From: Chitinophagaceae bacterium
GTDB lineage: Bacteria > Bacteroidota > Bacteroidia > Chitinophagales > Chitinophagaceae
NCBI GenBank assembly: GCA_019752045.1
Contig: JAIEMP010000011.1
Coordinates: 62,001 to 126,000, forward strand
DNA: 64,000 nt
Reading direction: 5' to 3'
Each line of letters begins with the position of its first letter. Position 1 is the first letter of the stretch. This document shows positions 8,910-17,575 of the stretch, one piece after another. The notes beneath the pieces are model-generated. The model was not told the origin of the DNA, did not search any database, and worked only from the letters and a program-made list of their open reading frames with translations. The position numbers and the translations under genes are program-made.

Positions 8910-9805
8910 TTTTCATCGGCATCGATCTCGGCGGCACCCGCATTAAAGGAGTTGCCATCGACAGCAATGGAAATGTATTACATCAAACCTACACAGCTAC
9001 CAATGATGGCGAAGGTGAAGTATGGAAAGTGGCAATAAAAAAAACAGTAAATGATTTAAAAGAAAAATTAAAAGCAGATGAAATTGGTGTAGGTATTTCT
9101 GCTCCCGGTTTACCTAATAAAGAAAATACAGCCATAGGTTTTATGCCCGGGAGATTAGAGGGATTAGAAAATTTTATCTGGAGTAATTATTTAAACTGTC
9201 CTGTGTATGTTTTGAATGATGGAGTAGCAGCATTAGTTGCTGAAGCAAAAACAGGTGCTGCAAAAAATAGTATCAATGCAATCATGGTAACACTCGGTAC
9301 AGGTGTTGGTGGTGCATTATTAATAAATGGTAAACCGTTCCAGGGTTCGTTTAATAAAGCAGGACATATTGGTCATACGGTTTTAGATAGTGATGCAGAC
9401 TGTGATGTTACAGGTATGCCCGGCAGTTTGGAAGAATGTATTGGCAATTGCACTATTGAAAAAAGAACAAACGGAAAATTTACTTCCACTCATGAATTAC
9501 TGAAAGCACACCGGAATGGCGATGCGTTTGCAAAAGAGGTGTGGTTGACATCAGTAAGAAAATTGGCAATGGGTATTGCATCAGCCAGTAATCTGATATC
9601 ACCTGATACCATTATAATTGGCGGCGGTATTGCAGAAGCAGCTGATGATTTGTTTATACCATTAAATAAATGGATGGATGTGTATGAATGGCAGCCCGGT
9701 GGCATTCGTCCGCAAATTGTAAAAGCAATACATGGAGATATGGCTGGTGCCATTGGTGCCGCATGTTTTGCAATGAGTAAAGAACAAAAAATAATAATCG
9801 AGTAA
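8834..9805 (+). CDS. ROK-family sugar kinase with repeat-encoded N-terminus
   Basis: The ATP-binding motif DLGGTRIKG is at residues 31-39, with the phosphate motifs VLNDGVAALVAEA and GTGVGGALLINGK and the GHIGH metal/substrate motif further on. It probably phosphorylates a hexose such as glucose in the cytosol. The cysteines of the usual ROK zinc site (CxCGxxGC) are not conserved; the region reads DCDVTGMPGSLEE. The first 25 residues (MEDKIFSDGILHRS...) are encoded by a palindromic repeat, and no ATG, GTG or TTG lies between this start and the native FIGIDLGG, so the repeat must supply the start codon. The stop overlaps the next start (TAATG). Confidence 0.87.
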   Translation: MEDKIFSDGILHRSFPSGEGDGGRGLFIGIDLGGTRIKGVAIDSNGNVLHQTYTATNDGEGEVWKVAIKKTVNDLKEKLKADEIGVGISAPGLPNKENTAIGFMPGRLEGLENFIWSNYLNCPVYVLNDGVAALVAEAKTGAAKNSINAIMVTLGTGVGGALLINGKPFQGSFNKAGHIGHTVLDSDADCDVTGMPGSLEECIGNCTIEKRTNGKFTSTHELLKAHRNGDAFAKEVWLTSVRKLAMGIASASNLISPDTIIIGGGIAEAADDLFIPLNKWMDVYEWQPGGIRPQIVKAIHGDMAGAIGAACFAMSKEQKIIIE

Positions 9806-10593
9806 TGAACTTAACAGAAACGTATTTACAAAAATGCAGCGGCATTATTGAAACAGTAAAAGCCCAACAGCAGCAAATGCAGAAGGCTGCTCAATGGTTT
9901 GCCGAAAGTATTCTGGCAGAAAGAATGGTGCATCTCTTCGGCAGTGGTCATAGTCGCATCATGGTAGAAGAAATGTGGCCACGGTATGGATCTTTTCCGG
10001 GCTTTAATCCGATAGTAGAATTATCATTGACGAATCATAACAATGTCATTGGTGCTAACGGTCAACGGCAGGCGATGTTTTTAGAAAACGTAAGCGGACT
10101 GGCTGAACGGATCTTACGCAACTTTCATTTAAGTGAAAAGGATTGTGCATTGATCGTCTCCTCAAGCGGAAGCAATATTGTTCCCATTGAAATAGCCGAA
10201 CTTTTTCAGCAGAATAAAGTTAAAACCGTAGCACTCATCACCAAGGAGCATTCAGCAAAAAGCAAAAGCAAAAGAGCGGATGGAAAAAAGCTGAGCGACT
10301 TTGCTGATATCATTTTAGACAGTGGTGCACCTGTTGGTGATTCAATGATTTATATTGATGGATTAGAAACGCCGGTTTCACCAGGTTCTACCGTTGGGGG
10401 TATTTTGATTGTGAATTGTATTAAAGCAGAACTGGCTAAACTGTTGACAGCAGCAGGTCAACCACCAAAAGTATTAACAGCAAGTGCTATTGCAGGAGAT
10501 GAAAAAGCAAAAGAATTATTTGAAGCCGCTTATGATGAACATGCAGAAAGAATGTCGGAACTTTATAAGCATACCTCTCAACGAAAATTGTAA
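9805..10593 (+). CDS. SIS-domain sugar-phosphate binding protein
   Basis: A phosphosugar isomerase (SIS) fold is indicated by LFGSGHSRIMVEEMWPR near residue 45 and the SSSGSNIVPIEIAE phosphate-binding loop near residue 115. The 262-residue length and the overall pattern fit the UPF0309/YckB-like group of SIS proteins, whose substrates are mostly unknown. Its start codon overlaps the ROK kinase stop by one base (TAATG), so the kinase and the SIS protein are translationally coupled and probably act on the same phosphorylated sugar. No signal peptide is present. Confidence 0.85.
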   Translation: MNLTETYLQKCSGIIETVKAQQQQMQKAAQWFAESILAERMVHLFGSGHSRIMVEEMWPRYGSFPGFNPIVELSLTNHNNVIGANGQRQAMFLENVSGLAERILRNFHLSEKDCALIVSSSGSNIVPIEIAELFQQNKVKTVALITKEHSAKSKSKRADGKKLSDFADIILDSGAPVGDSMIYIDGLETPVSPGSTVGGILIVNCIKAELAKLLTAAGQPPKVLTASAIAGDEKAKELFEAAYDEHAERMSELYKHTSQRKL

Positions 10594-10616
10594 CTCATTT
10601 TCTTTACACAATTGAA

Positions 10617-13358
10617 ATGAATATCAAAAGATCAAATAAAATACTTGTAGTTGTCGGTCTGCTTTTTTTTGCAGGTACTGTCTGGTATTTTTTGATGCGT
10701 CAGGAAGATAAAATTGATTTCAACACACAGATAAAACCCATCTTCAACAAACAATGCATCAGTTGTCATGGTGGTGTACGGCAAAAGGCCGGCTTTAGTT
10801 TGTTGTTTCGAAATGAAGCACTGGCACCAACAGAATCGGGTAAACCGGCCATCATTCCCGGTAATGCATCAGCAAGTGAATTGATCAAACGAATTACCGC
10901 TAATGATCCCGATGAACGAATGCCGTATAAACATGATCCTCTTTCAAAAGAAGAAATAAAAATTTTACGTAAATGGATCAATCAGGGTGCAGAGTGGGGT
11001 GATCATTGGGCTTATGTTTCAGTAAAAGAAACACTGGTGCCCGATGAAGTGGAAGAGGGCTGGAACAGAAATTCAATTGACAATTTTGTCTTAAAGCAAT
11101 TAAAAGAAAATAAACTCACACATTCGCCGCAGGCAAATAAACATGTATTGCTGCGCAGAGCAAGTCTCGATATTATCGGAATACCTGCACCTACACATCT
11201 TCAACAGCAATTCTTAAATGATAACACCGATCAGGCTTATGAACATTTAATTGATTCATTGCTGGCCAGTCCGCACTTTGGTGAAAAGTGGACTTCCATG
11301 TGGCTCGATCTTGCACGGTATGCCGATACCAAAGGATATGAGCATGATGGCAACAGAAAAATATGGCGTTACCGTGATTGGCTCATCAAATCATTTAATA
11401 AAGACATGCCTTATGATCAGTTTTTAGCTGAGCAGTTAGCAGGAGATTTAATGCCCGATGCCGATGAAGACAAATTGATTGCTACTGCTTTTCACCGCAA
11501 CTCGATGTGTAATGATGAAGGCGGCACCGATCCGGAAGAATTCAGGACAGCATCGGTAATAGACAGAGTGAATACCACTTTTGAAGCATTGATGGGAACC
11601 ACTTTTGCATGTGTGCAATGTCATGCTCATCCTTACGATCCGTTTAAGCATGATGAATATTATAAGTTCATGGCTTTCTTCAATAATGCAAGAGATGAGA
11701 ATACAGAATTTGATTATCCACTGCTCCGCCACTTCTCCGATTCGGCCAATGAAAAATTAAATGAATTGGTAAGCTGGTTAAAAATAAATGTAGGCGAAAA
11801 AAGAACGAAGGAAATAACACAGTTTATCAAAACCTGGCAGCCATCTTATAATTCAGTCGTGTTTGATAAGTTTGTAAATACTGAGTTAGGCGATGGAAGA
11901 AGAGTGATGCTGCGAAATAAATCGATCAGCCGTTTGAAAAATGTTGATCTTACGAATAGAGATCAGTTTATTTTTCGCTACGATGCATTTGTAAATAATG
12001 GCAAATTAGAAATTCACATTGATAAACCAGATGGGCCATTGTTATCATCCATTAAATTAGATAAAGGTAAACCCGGTTTAAAAATTACCAGCAACGATTT
12101 TGTTTCGCCGCAGGGTGTGCATGATCTGTATTTCACTTACAGTACAACTGCACCATTAAAAGAAAAGGATGAAGACTGCGCCATGATTGAGTGGATTCAT
12201 TTCACACAAAAATTTCCGGGAGAAGGAAAGCCCGGTTTTGCCGAAATGAAAAAACGATTCTGGGATTTATTAAAACTGCAAATGCCTACCACACCGGTGA
12301 TGATGGATAATCCGGCAGACATGTTTCGCCCCACCAATGTTTTTGAAAGAGGTAACTGGCTTGTAAAAGGCGATGAAGTAAATGCCGATGTGCCCAAATC
12401 ATTAAATCCATTTCCCAATGCAGCACCAAGAAATCGTTTGGGCATGGCTATGTGGTTAACGGCAAAAGAAAATCCATTAACTGCAAGAACAATGGTGAAC
12501 CGGGTATGGGAACAACTGTTTGGAATGGGGCTTGCCGAAACATTAGAAGACATGGGCACACAAGGCATACCACCTGTACATAAAGATTTACTCGATTGGC
12601 TGAGCTGGCGTTTCATGCATGATAATAAATGGAGCATGAAAAAATTGATCAAGGATATTATGATGAGTGCAACGTATATGCAGCAATCAAACGTAAATGA
12701 ATTGCTCATTGAAAAAGATCCTACTAATAAATATTATGCAAGAGGACCAAGAGTAAGATTGAGTGCAGAACAAATCAGGGATCAGTCATTAGCCGTAAGT
12801 GGATTATTAAGCGATAAAATGTTTGGCGAACCCGTCATGCCATGGCAGCCCAAAGGCATCTGGTTATCGCCATGGAATTATGAAGACTGGAAATTGAGTA
12901 AAGGTGAAGATCAATATCGCCGTGCTATTTATACTTTCTGGAAACGTACCGCTGCTTATCCAAGTATGTTATCGTTTGATGGTGTTGCAAGAGAAGCCTG
13001 CCAGGCAAGAAGAATAAGAACCAACACACCGTTGCAAGCATTGGTTACGTTGAATGATTCTGTTTATTTAGAGGCGGCCAATTATTTCGCCATAAAATTA
13101 TTAAAGAAACATAAAGAGGCCAATGTGGATGCTATTCTTAAAGAGGCGTATGCAACGGCTATGTTACACGAAGCAGATGAAAAAAGTTTAGCAGCGTTAA
13201 AAAATTTATATCAAACGGCATTTATCAATTATTCCAATAACAAAGAAGAGAGAGAAAAACTTTTAGCCAACAATGAAATTAAAAAACCGGAAGCTGCTGC
13301 ATTAACGGTGGTAGTAAATGCCATTTTTAATTTGGATGAATTTGTGATGAAGAATTAA
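10617..13358 (+). CDS. DUF1549/DUF1553 (PSD1) membrane-anchored cytochrome
   Basis: An N-terminal membrane segment (about residues 9-26) is followed by a planctomycete-type cytochrome domain with CISCH at residues 47-51, then DUF1549 (about 155-360, containing a second CVQCHAHPYDPF motif) and DUF1553 towards the C-terminus (ARTMVNRVWEQLFGMGL to the end). The 913-residue order PSCyt1-PSCyt2-PSD1 is the normal architecture. These proteins are always paired with a DUF1501 protein, found here just downstream. The reaction is unproven; the family is abundant in polysaccharide-degrading Planctomycetes and Bacteroidota and is thought to act in periplasmic redox handling of sugars. Confidence 0.9.
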   Translation: MNIKRSNKILVVVGLLFFAGTVWYFLMRQEDKIDFNTQIKPIFNKQCISCHGGVRQKAGFSLLFRNEALAPTESGKPAIIPGNASASELIKRITANDPDERMPYKHDPLSKEEIKILRKWINQGAEWGDHWAYVSVKETLVPDEVEEGWNRNSIDNFVLKQLKENKLTHSPQANKHVLLRRASLDIIGIPAPTHLQQQFLNDNTDQAYEHLIDSLLASPHFGEKWTSMWLDLARYADTKGYEHDGNRKIWRYRDWLIKSFNKDMPYDQFLAEQLAGDLMPDADEDKLIATAFHRNSMCNDEGGTDPEEFRTASVIDRVNTTFEALMGTTFACVQCHAHPYDPFKHDEYYKFMAFFNNARDENTEFDYPLLRHFSDSANEKLNELVSWLKINVGEKRTKEITQFIKTWQPSYNSVVFDKFVNTELGDGRRVMLRNKSISRLKNVDLTNRDQFIFRYDAFVNNGKLEIHIDKPDGPLLSSIKLDKGKPGLKITSNDFVSPQGVHDLYFTYSTTAPLKEKDEDCAMIEWIHFTQKFPGEGKPGFAEMKKRFWDLLKLQMPTTPVMMDNPADMFRPTNVFERGNWLVKGDEVNADVPKSLNPFPNAAPRNRLGMAMWLTAKENPLTARTMVNRVWEQLFGMGLAETLEDMGTQGIPPVHKDLLDWLSWRFMHDNKWSMKKLIKDIMMSATYMQQSNVNELLIEKDPTNKYYARGPRVRLSAEQIRDQSLAVSGLLSDKMFGEPVMPWQPKGIWLSPWNYEDWKLSKGEDQYRRAIYTFWKRTAAYPSMLSFDGVAREACQARRIRTNTPLQALVTLNDSVYLEAANYFAIKLLKKHKEANVDAILKEAYATAMLHEADEKSLAALKNLYQTAFINYSNNKEEREKLLANNEIKKPEAAALTVVVNAIFNLDEFVMKN

Positions 13359-13387
13359 GGCGTTGATTTTTGGTTTAAAAAAAATGA

Positions 13388-13470
13388 GCCGCAGATTCGC
13401 AGATTATGTTTTAAAAGATCGAAACCGCTGATTCAAAGAATATGTATTAAATAATCTGCGAATCTGCGGC
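13388..13470 (+). repeat. 19-bp perfect inverted repeat (CGCAGATTCGCAGAT type)
   Basis: The sequence gccgcagattcgcagatta (13388-13406) is repeated as its exact reverse complement at 13452-13470, separated by 45 bases. Within each arm the unit CGCAGATT is itself tandemly repeated. A single arm recurs at 20337-20354. The element fills the spacer between the PSD1 and DUF1501 genes and looks like a small non-autonomous palindromic repeat. No T-tract follows, so it is not a normal terminator. Confidence 0.85.
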
Positions 13471-13488
13471 AAATAATAATAGTAAGCA

Positions 13489-14988
13489 ATGAAAGATCAT
13501 TCAAAAATTATCAACGAATCGCTGGAAGAAAAAAACCGTTTCTTCACAAGGCGACATTTTTTAAAAGAAGCCTCTTTCGGTTTTGGAGGTTTAGCATTGG
13601 CTAATTTATTAGGTGGCTGCAATTTTAATGACAGCACTGCAGCCAGCAATATTTTATTCGATCCTGCAAATCCGTTGCTGCCAAGGTCGCCCATGTTTGC
13701 CGGCAAAGCAAAGTCGGTAATTTATTTACACATGGCCGGCGCACCATCTCAATTAGAATTATTCGATTACAAACCTGAGCTGATGAAAATGGACGGACAG
13801 GATTGTCCGCAAAGTTTATTAGAGGGAAAAAAGTTTGCATTCATCCGTGGTGTTCCAAAAATGTTGGGGCCGCAAGCGAAATTTAAACAACATGGAGAAA
13901 GCGGCGCATGGATCAGTGATTACCTGCCGCACCTCTCCACCATTGCAGATGAAGTAAGTTTTTTAAAAGCAGTAACTACCGATCAGTTCAATCATGCACC
14001 GGCTCAATTATTAATGCACACCGGTTCACCACGGTTAGGAAGACCAAGCATGGGCTCATGGGTAACGTATGGATTGGGAACAGAAAATCAGAATCTGCCG
14101 GGGTATGTAGTGTTAACATCCGGCGGCAGAAATCCTGATAGTGGTAAAAGTGTTTGGGGCAGTGGATTTTTGCCAAGTGTTTATCAGGGGGTGCAATGCC
14201 GTAGTGAAGGCGATCCTGTTTTATTTTTAAATGATCCTGATGGTATCAGCAGAGATTTGCGCAAAGCAAGTATCAATACCATCAATGAAATAAATCAGCA
14301 GCAATACAAAGAATTTAAAGATCCCGAAATATTAAGTCGCATTGCACAATATGAAATGGCGTACAAGATGCAGATATCTGTGCCCGGGGTAATGAACATT
14401 GCAGATGAACCGCAATACATTCATGATATGTATGGCACCAAACCCGGCAAAGAAAGTTTTGCCAACAATGTTTTGCTTGCAAGAAAATTAGTAGAGAAAG
14501 GTGTTCGCTTTGTACAGTTGTTCGATTGGGGTTGGGATGCACATGGCACCGATGCCAATCTTGCCATTGATATTGGTCACATCAACAAATGCCGCAGCGT
14601 TGATAAAGCAATGACTGCATTGATACTCGATTTAAAACAAAGAGGTTTGTTAGATGATGTTTTGGTAGTGTGGGGTGGTGAGTTTGGAAGAACACCCATG
14701 CAGGAAAATCGTGCAGGCAAGGCCGTGCCTTTCAAAGGAAGAGATCATCACACCGAAGCATTTACTATTTGGATGGCAGGCGGCGGTATAAAAAAAGGCG
14801 GCAGTTATGGCGAAACAGATGAAATTGGTTACAGCAGCATCAGTGGTAAAACAACTGCATTCGATATACAGGCAACAATATTAAATCAATTAGGTTTCAA
14901 TCATGAAAAGTTTACGTATCAGTTTCAGGGGCGGCCATTCAGATTAACAGATGTGAGCGGAAGAGTGATAACGGAAATTTTAGCTTAG
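13489..14988 (+). CDS. DUF1501 family protein (Tat-exported)
   Basis: The N-terminus has a Tat motif (TRRHFLKEASFGFGG) and a possible lipobox (NLLGGC at about residue 44), so it should be exported folded and perhaps lipidated. The body is the DUF1501 alkaline-phosphatase-like fold, with WGGEFGRTPM and GRDHHTEAFTIWMAGGG as typical signatures. At 499 residues it has normal length. DUF1501 proteins are obligate neighbours of PSD1 cytochromes, which is the arrangement here across a palindromic repeat. The substrate is not known. Confidence 0.9.
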   Translation: MKDHSKIINESLEEKNRFFTRRHFLKEASFGFGGLALANLLGGCNFNDSTAASNILFDPANPLLPRSPMFAGKAKSVIYLHMAGAPSQLELFDYKPELMKMDGQDCPQSLLEGKKFAFIRGVPKMLGPQAKFKQHGESGAWISDYLPHLSTIADEVSFLKAVTTDQFNHAPAQLLMHTGSPRLGRPSMGSWVTYGLGTENQNLPGYVVLTSGGRNPDSGKSVWGSGFLPSVYQGVQCRSEGDPVLFLNDPDGISRDLRKASINTINEINQQQYKEFKDPEILSRIAQYEMAYKMQISVPGVMNIADEPQYIHDMYGTKPGKESFANNVLLARKLVEKGVRFVQLFDWGWDAHGTDANLAIDIGHINKCRSVDKAMTALILDLKQRGLLDDVLVVWGGEFGRTPMQENRAGKAVPFKGRDHHTEAFTIWMAGGGIKKGGSYGETDEIGYSSISGKTTAFDIQATILNQLGFNHEKFTYQFQGRPFRLTDVSGRVITEILA

Positions 14989-14997
14989 TTAATATAA

Positions 14998-15060
14998 CAA
15001 CCCCGTTGGCGGTTGCAAACCCTGACGGCCCTGCCCGTCCGTTCAGGCGGGGGTTGAAAA
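14998..15060 (+). repeat. GACGGCGGTT dyad repeat, copy 2 (diverged)
   Basis: The unit caaccccgttggcggttg starts the repeat and is followed by a longer GC-rich part (cctgcccgtccgttcaggcggggg) that can fold through CCTG..CAGG pairing. The latter part resembles 52838-52867 in the leuA-leuC spacer, which links two repeat families of this window. Confidence 0.7.
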
Positions 15061-15069
15061 GGATTTGTT

Positions 15070-15136
15070 AACCAGCTTTAGTAACTCCGATCATCGTCCC
15101 TTGCGTCGCACTCTTGTGCTGCATGAATTCTATTCG
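15070..15136 (-). repeat. GTGCGACGCAAC module, reverse orientation
   Basis: The stretch tcatcgtcccttgcgtcgca..gaattctattc matches 22216-22262 almost exactly, and it is the reverse complement of the module seen at 4641, 57900 and 62704 (gaatagaattc..gagtgcgacgcaac). The ORF track extends the following gene through this repeat, which is an artefact. It lies just upstream of the true start at 15176. Confidence 0.75.
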
Positions 15137-15175
15137 ACTATTTTAGAAAGAAAATGTATAAACATTAGTAAAGTA

Positions 15176-16108
15176 ATGAATCAAAACCGGCGAAATTTTA
15201 TCAAAACAACTGCCAGCGGCTCCGCTGCTTTACTATTATCATCATTAGAAAATTTTGCAGCAAGTAATCAACCCATCTTCTCTTCCAATAAAAATTATGA
15301 GTTGAAAATCTTCAATACCGATTGGGGATTTGAAGGAAGCCGTGACGCATTTTGTGCAAAAATAAAAGCAGCCGGTTATGATGGCTTAGAAACAAGCTGG
15401 CCCGATGATGCGAAGGACAGGGAAAATTTATTTGCAGCATTAAAGAAGCATAATCTTGATGTTGGCTTTCTATGTGGTGCATGGGGAAAAACAGCTGCAG
15501 AGCATCTTTCTAATTTTAAAAAATCAGTTGATGCTGCTGCTAAACAATCTGTACAAAAGCCTTTGTACATCAATTGCCATTCGGCAAAGGATTTTTACAG
15601 TTATGAAGACAACAAAAAATTCATCGATTACACCACGGCGGTATCAAAAGAAACCGGAATAAAAATATTGCATGAAACACACCGCAGCCGTATTTTATTT
15701 GCCGCACATATCACTAAACAGTTTATCCAAAAAATTCCTGACTTACGGTTAACACTTGATATTTCGCATTGGTGCAATGTGCATGAAAGTTTATTGGGCG
15801 ACCAAGAAGAAGCAGTAGCCATGGCATTGGATCGTACTGATCATATACATGCAAGAATAGGATATGAAGAAGGGCCACAGGTAAATGATCCCCGTGCACC
15901 TGAGTGGGACTATGCAGTGAAAAAACATTTTGAATGGTGGGATTTAGTAGTAGCACAAAAAAAGAAAAGTGGTGAACGAATGACATTCTTAACCGAGTTT
16001 GGTCCACCGATGTACATGCAAACATTGCCTTACACATTACAAACGGTGAGTGATCAGTGGGCTGTTAATGTGCACATGTTGCAGTTGCTAAGAAAACGTT
16101 ACTCATGA
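15176..16108 (+). CDS. Tat-exported TIM-barrel sugar isomerase/epimerase-like protein
   Basis: I place the start at 15176 because the product then begins MNQNRRNFIKTTASGSAALLL, a clear Tat signal; the longer frame from 15065 reads through a repeat. The mature part (about residues 40-310) is an AP-endonuclease-2/xylose-isomerase-like TIM barrel, with metal-ligand-like segments KILHETHRSR, LTLDISHWC, DHIHARIGYEEGPQ and FLTEFGPPMYM. Such proteins isomerise, epimerise or, in recent work on 3-keto-glycosides, cleave oxidised sugars. Periplasmic export next to dehydrogenases and cytochromes supports a role on non-phosphorylated sugars. The substrate is inferred. Confidence 0.85.
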   Translation: MNQNRRNFIKTTASGSAALLLSSLENFAASNQPIFSSNKNYELKIFNTDWGFEGSRDAFCAKIKAAGYDGLETSWPDDAKDRENLFAALKKHNLDVGFLCGAWGKTAAEHLSNFKKSVDAAAKQSVQKPLYINCHSAKDFYSYEDNKKFIDYTTAVSKETGIKILHETHRSRILFAAHITKQFIQKIPDLRLTLDISHWCNVHESLLGDQEEAVAMALDRTDHIHARIGYEEGPQVNDPRAPEWDYAVKKHFEWWDLVVAQKKKSGERMTFLTEFGPPMYMQTLPYTLQTVSDQWAVNVHMLQLLRKRYS

Positions 16109-16124
16109 TTTTTATAAACAATAA

Positions 16125-17531
16125 ATGATAGGAACTATTACAGAATTTATTGGCCATTTTCACCCGGTATTGGTACACCTGCCGATAGGTATTCTATTGC
16201 TGGCAGCATTACTGTTTTTTCTTTCTGCAAAAGAGAAGTATCAGTCACTGCGACCAGCAGTAGGTATTTCACTTTTAGCCGGTGCATGCAGTGCAATTTT
16301 ATCCTGCATCAGTGGATATTTTTTGTCAACAACCGATGATTATGATCAACAGTTGGTTTTTCAGCATCAGTGGATGGGAATTGCAACTGCAATCCTATCA
16401 GTTCTGGCTTATTTAATTTTTAAACAGCAAAAATCCTGGTTTAAATGGATCATGATCCTGTTAACATTGATGATTATTGTTACCGGTCATTTAGGCGGCT
16501 CACTTACTCATGGATCAGATTATCTCACAGCTTCACTAGGAAATATAAAAAACAACACAGGAAATGCCACACTAAAACCAATTGCAGATGTGCAGGAAGC
16601 TGTGTTGTATGCTGATGTTGTGCAACCGATTCTGCAAAGCAAATGCTACAGTTGCCATGGATCCAATAAACAAAAAGGAAAACTTCGGCTCGATCAACAG
16701 GAGTTTATTTTAAAAGGAGGCAAGAGCGGCGAAACATTAGTAGCAGGAAAAACCGACGAGAGTGAAATGATCAAACGAATACTGTTACCAAAAGAAGATG
16801 ATGATCATATGCCACCTGTTGAAAAACCACAACTCAGTAAAAATGATATAGCGTTGATAAATTGGTGGGTTGCAAGTGGTGCAGATTTTAATAAAAAAAT
16901 TAAAGAGTTGCCGCAAAATGAAAAAATTAAACCTGTATTGCTTGCACTCCAATCGGGACGGGTAACAGAAGAAATTAAAATTTCTGCCATTCCGTTGAAA
17001 CCAGTGGAAAAAGCAAGAGATTCAATTTTACTGAAATTAAAAGCAGCAGGTATTATGATAGTACCTGTTGCGCAAAACAGTAACTATCTGTCGGCTAACT
17101 TTATTACAACCGAAAATATTGATAAGCATATAGGTTTACTCCTGTCGATTGCACCTCAGTTGATCTGGTTAAAACTAGGTAATACAAAAGTTTCTGATTC
17201 AGGTCTTGCAATTCTGGCTAAGTTGCCAAATATTACAAGGTTATATCTCGACAATACAAAGATTTCAGATGTTGGTTTGCAATCTGTAAAACAACTTAAA
17301 CAGTTGCAGTACATTAATCTTACCGGCACATCTGTTACACTGAATGGAATTTTACAGTTGAAGGAACTGAAAAACTTACAGGAACTGTACTTATATAAAT
17401 CCGGAGTAACAAGTGCAGATTATATATCGCTTAAAAATATATTTCAAAAAACAAAAATAGATACAGGTGGCTATAAGCTGGAGATGATTGCCAGCGACAC
17501 CTTATTGGTAAAACCTCCATTAGGAAAATAG
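16125..17531 (+). CDS. Membrane cytochrome: DUF2231-like, PSCyt1 heme and LRR domains
   Basis: Four hydrophobic helices (about residues 10-135, starting HFHPVLVHLPIGILLLAALLF) form a DUF2231-like membrane domain. A planctomycete-type cytochrome domain with CYSCHG follows near residue 173, together with the typical DHMPPVEKPQLS segment near 226. The C-terminal third has leucine-rich repeats (LAILAKLPNITRLYLDNTKISDVGLQSV). The 468-residue fusion links a quinone-facing or membrane anchor to a heme and a protein-binding scaffold. It may pass electrons from the PSD1/DUF1501 or GMC enzymes to the respiratory chain; this is inferred from context. Confidence 0.85.
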   Translation: MIGTITEFIGHFHPVLVHLPIGILLLAALLFFLSAKEKYQSLRPAVGISLLAGACSAILSCISGYFLSTTDDYDQQLVFQHQWMGIATAILSVLAYLIFKQQKSWFKWIMILLTLMIIVTGHLGGSLTHGSDYLTASLGNIKNNTGNATLKPIADVQEAVLYADVVQPILQSKCYSCHGSNKQKGKLRLDQQEFILKGGKSGETLVAGKTDESEMIKRILLPKEDDDHMPPVEKPQLSKNDIALINWWVASGADFNKKIKELPQNEKIKPVLLALQSGRVTEEIKISAIPLKPVEKARDSILLKLKAAGIMIVPVAQNSNYLSANFITTENIDKHIGLLLSIAPQLIWLKLGNTKVSDSGLAILAKLPNITRLYLDNTKISDVGLQSVKQLKQLQYINLTGTSVTLNGILQLKELKNLQELYLYKSGVTSADYISLKNIFQKTKIDTGGYKLEMIASDTLLVKPPLGK

Positions 17532-17575
17532 AAATAAAATGAAACATCAATTAATTCAATCATTAAATAACTAGT

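Noticed and set aside
12197-12709. 170-residue minus-strand ORF inside the PSD1 gene
   Set aside because: It is a shadow of a clearly conserved gene and matches no protein family I know.
15065-15175. Longer N-terminus for the TIM-barrel protein
   Set aside because: The extension is encoded by a repeat also found at 22198; the internal ATG gives a proper Tat signal.
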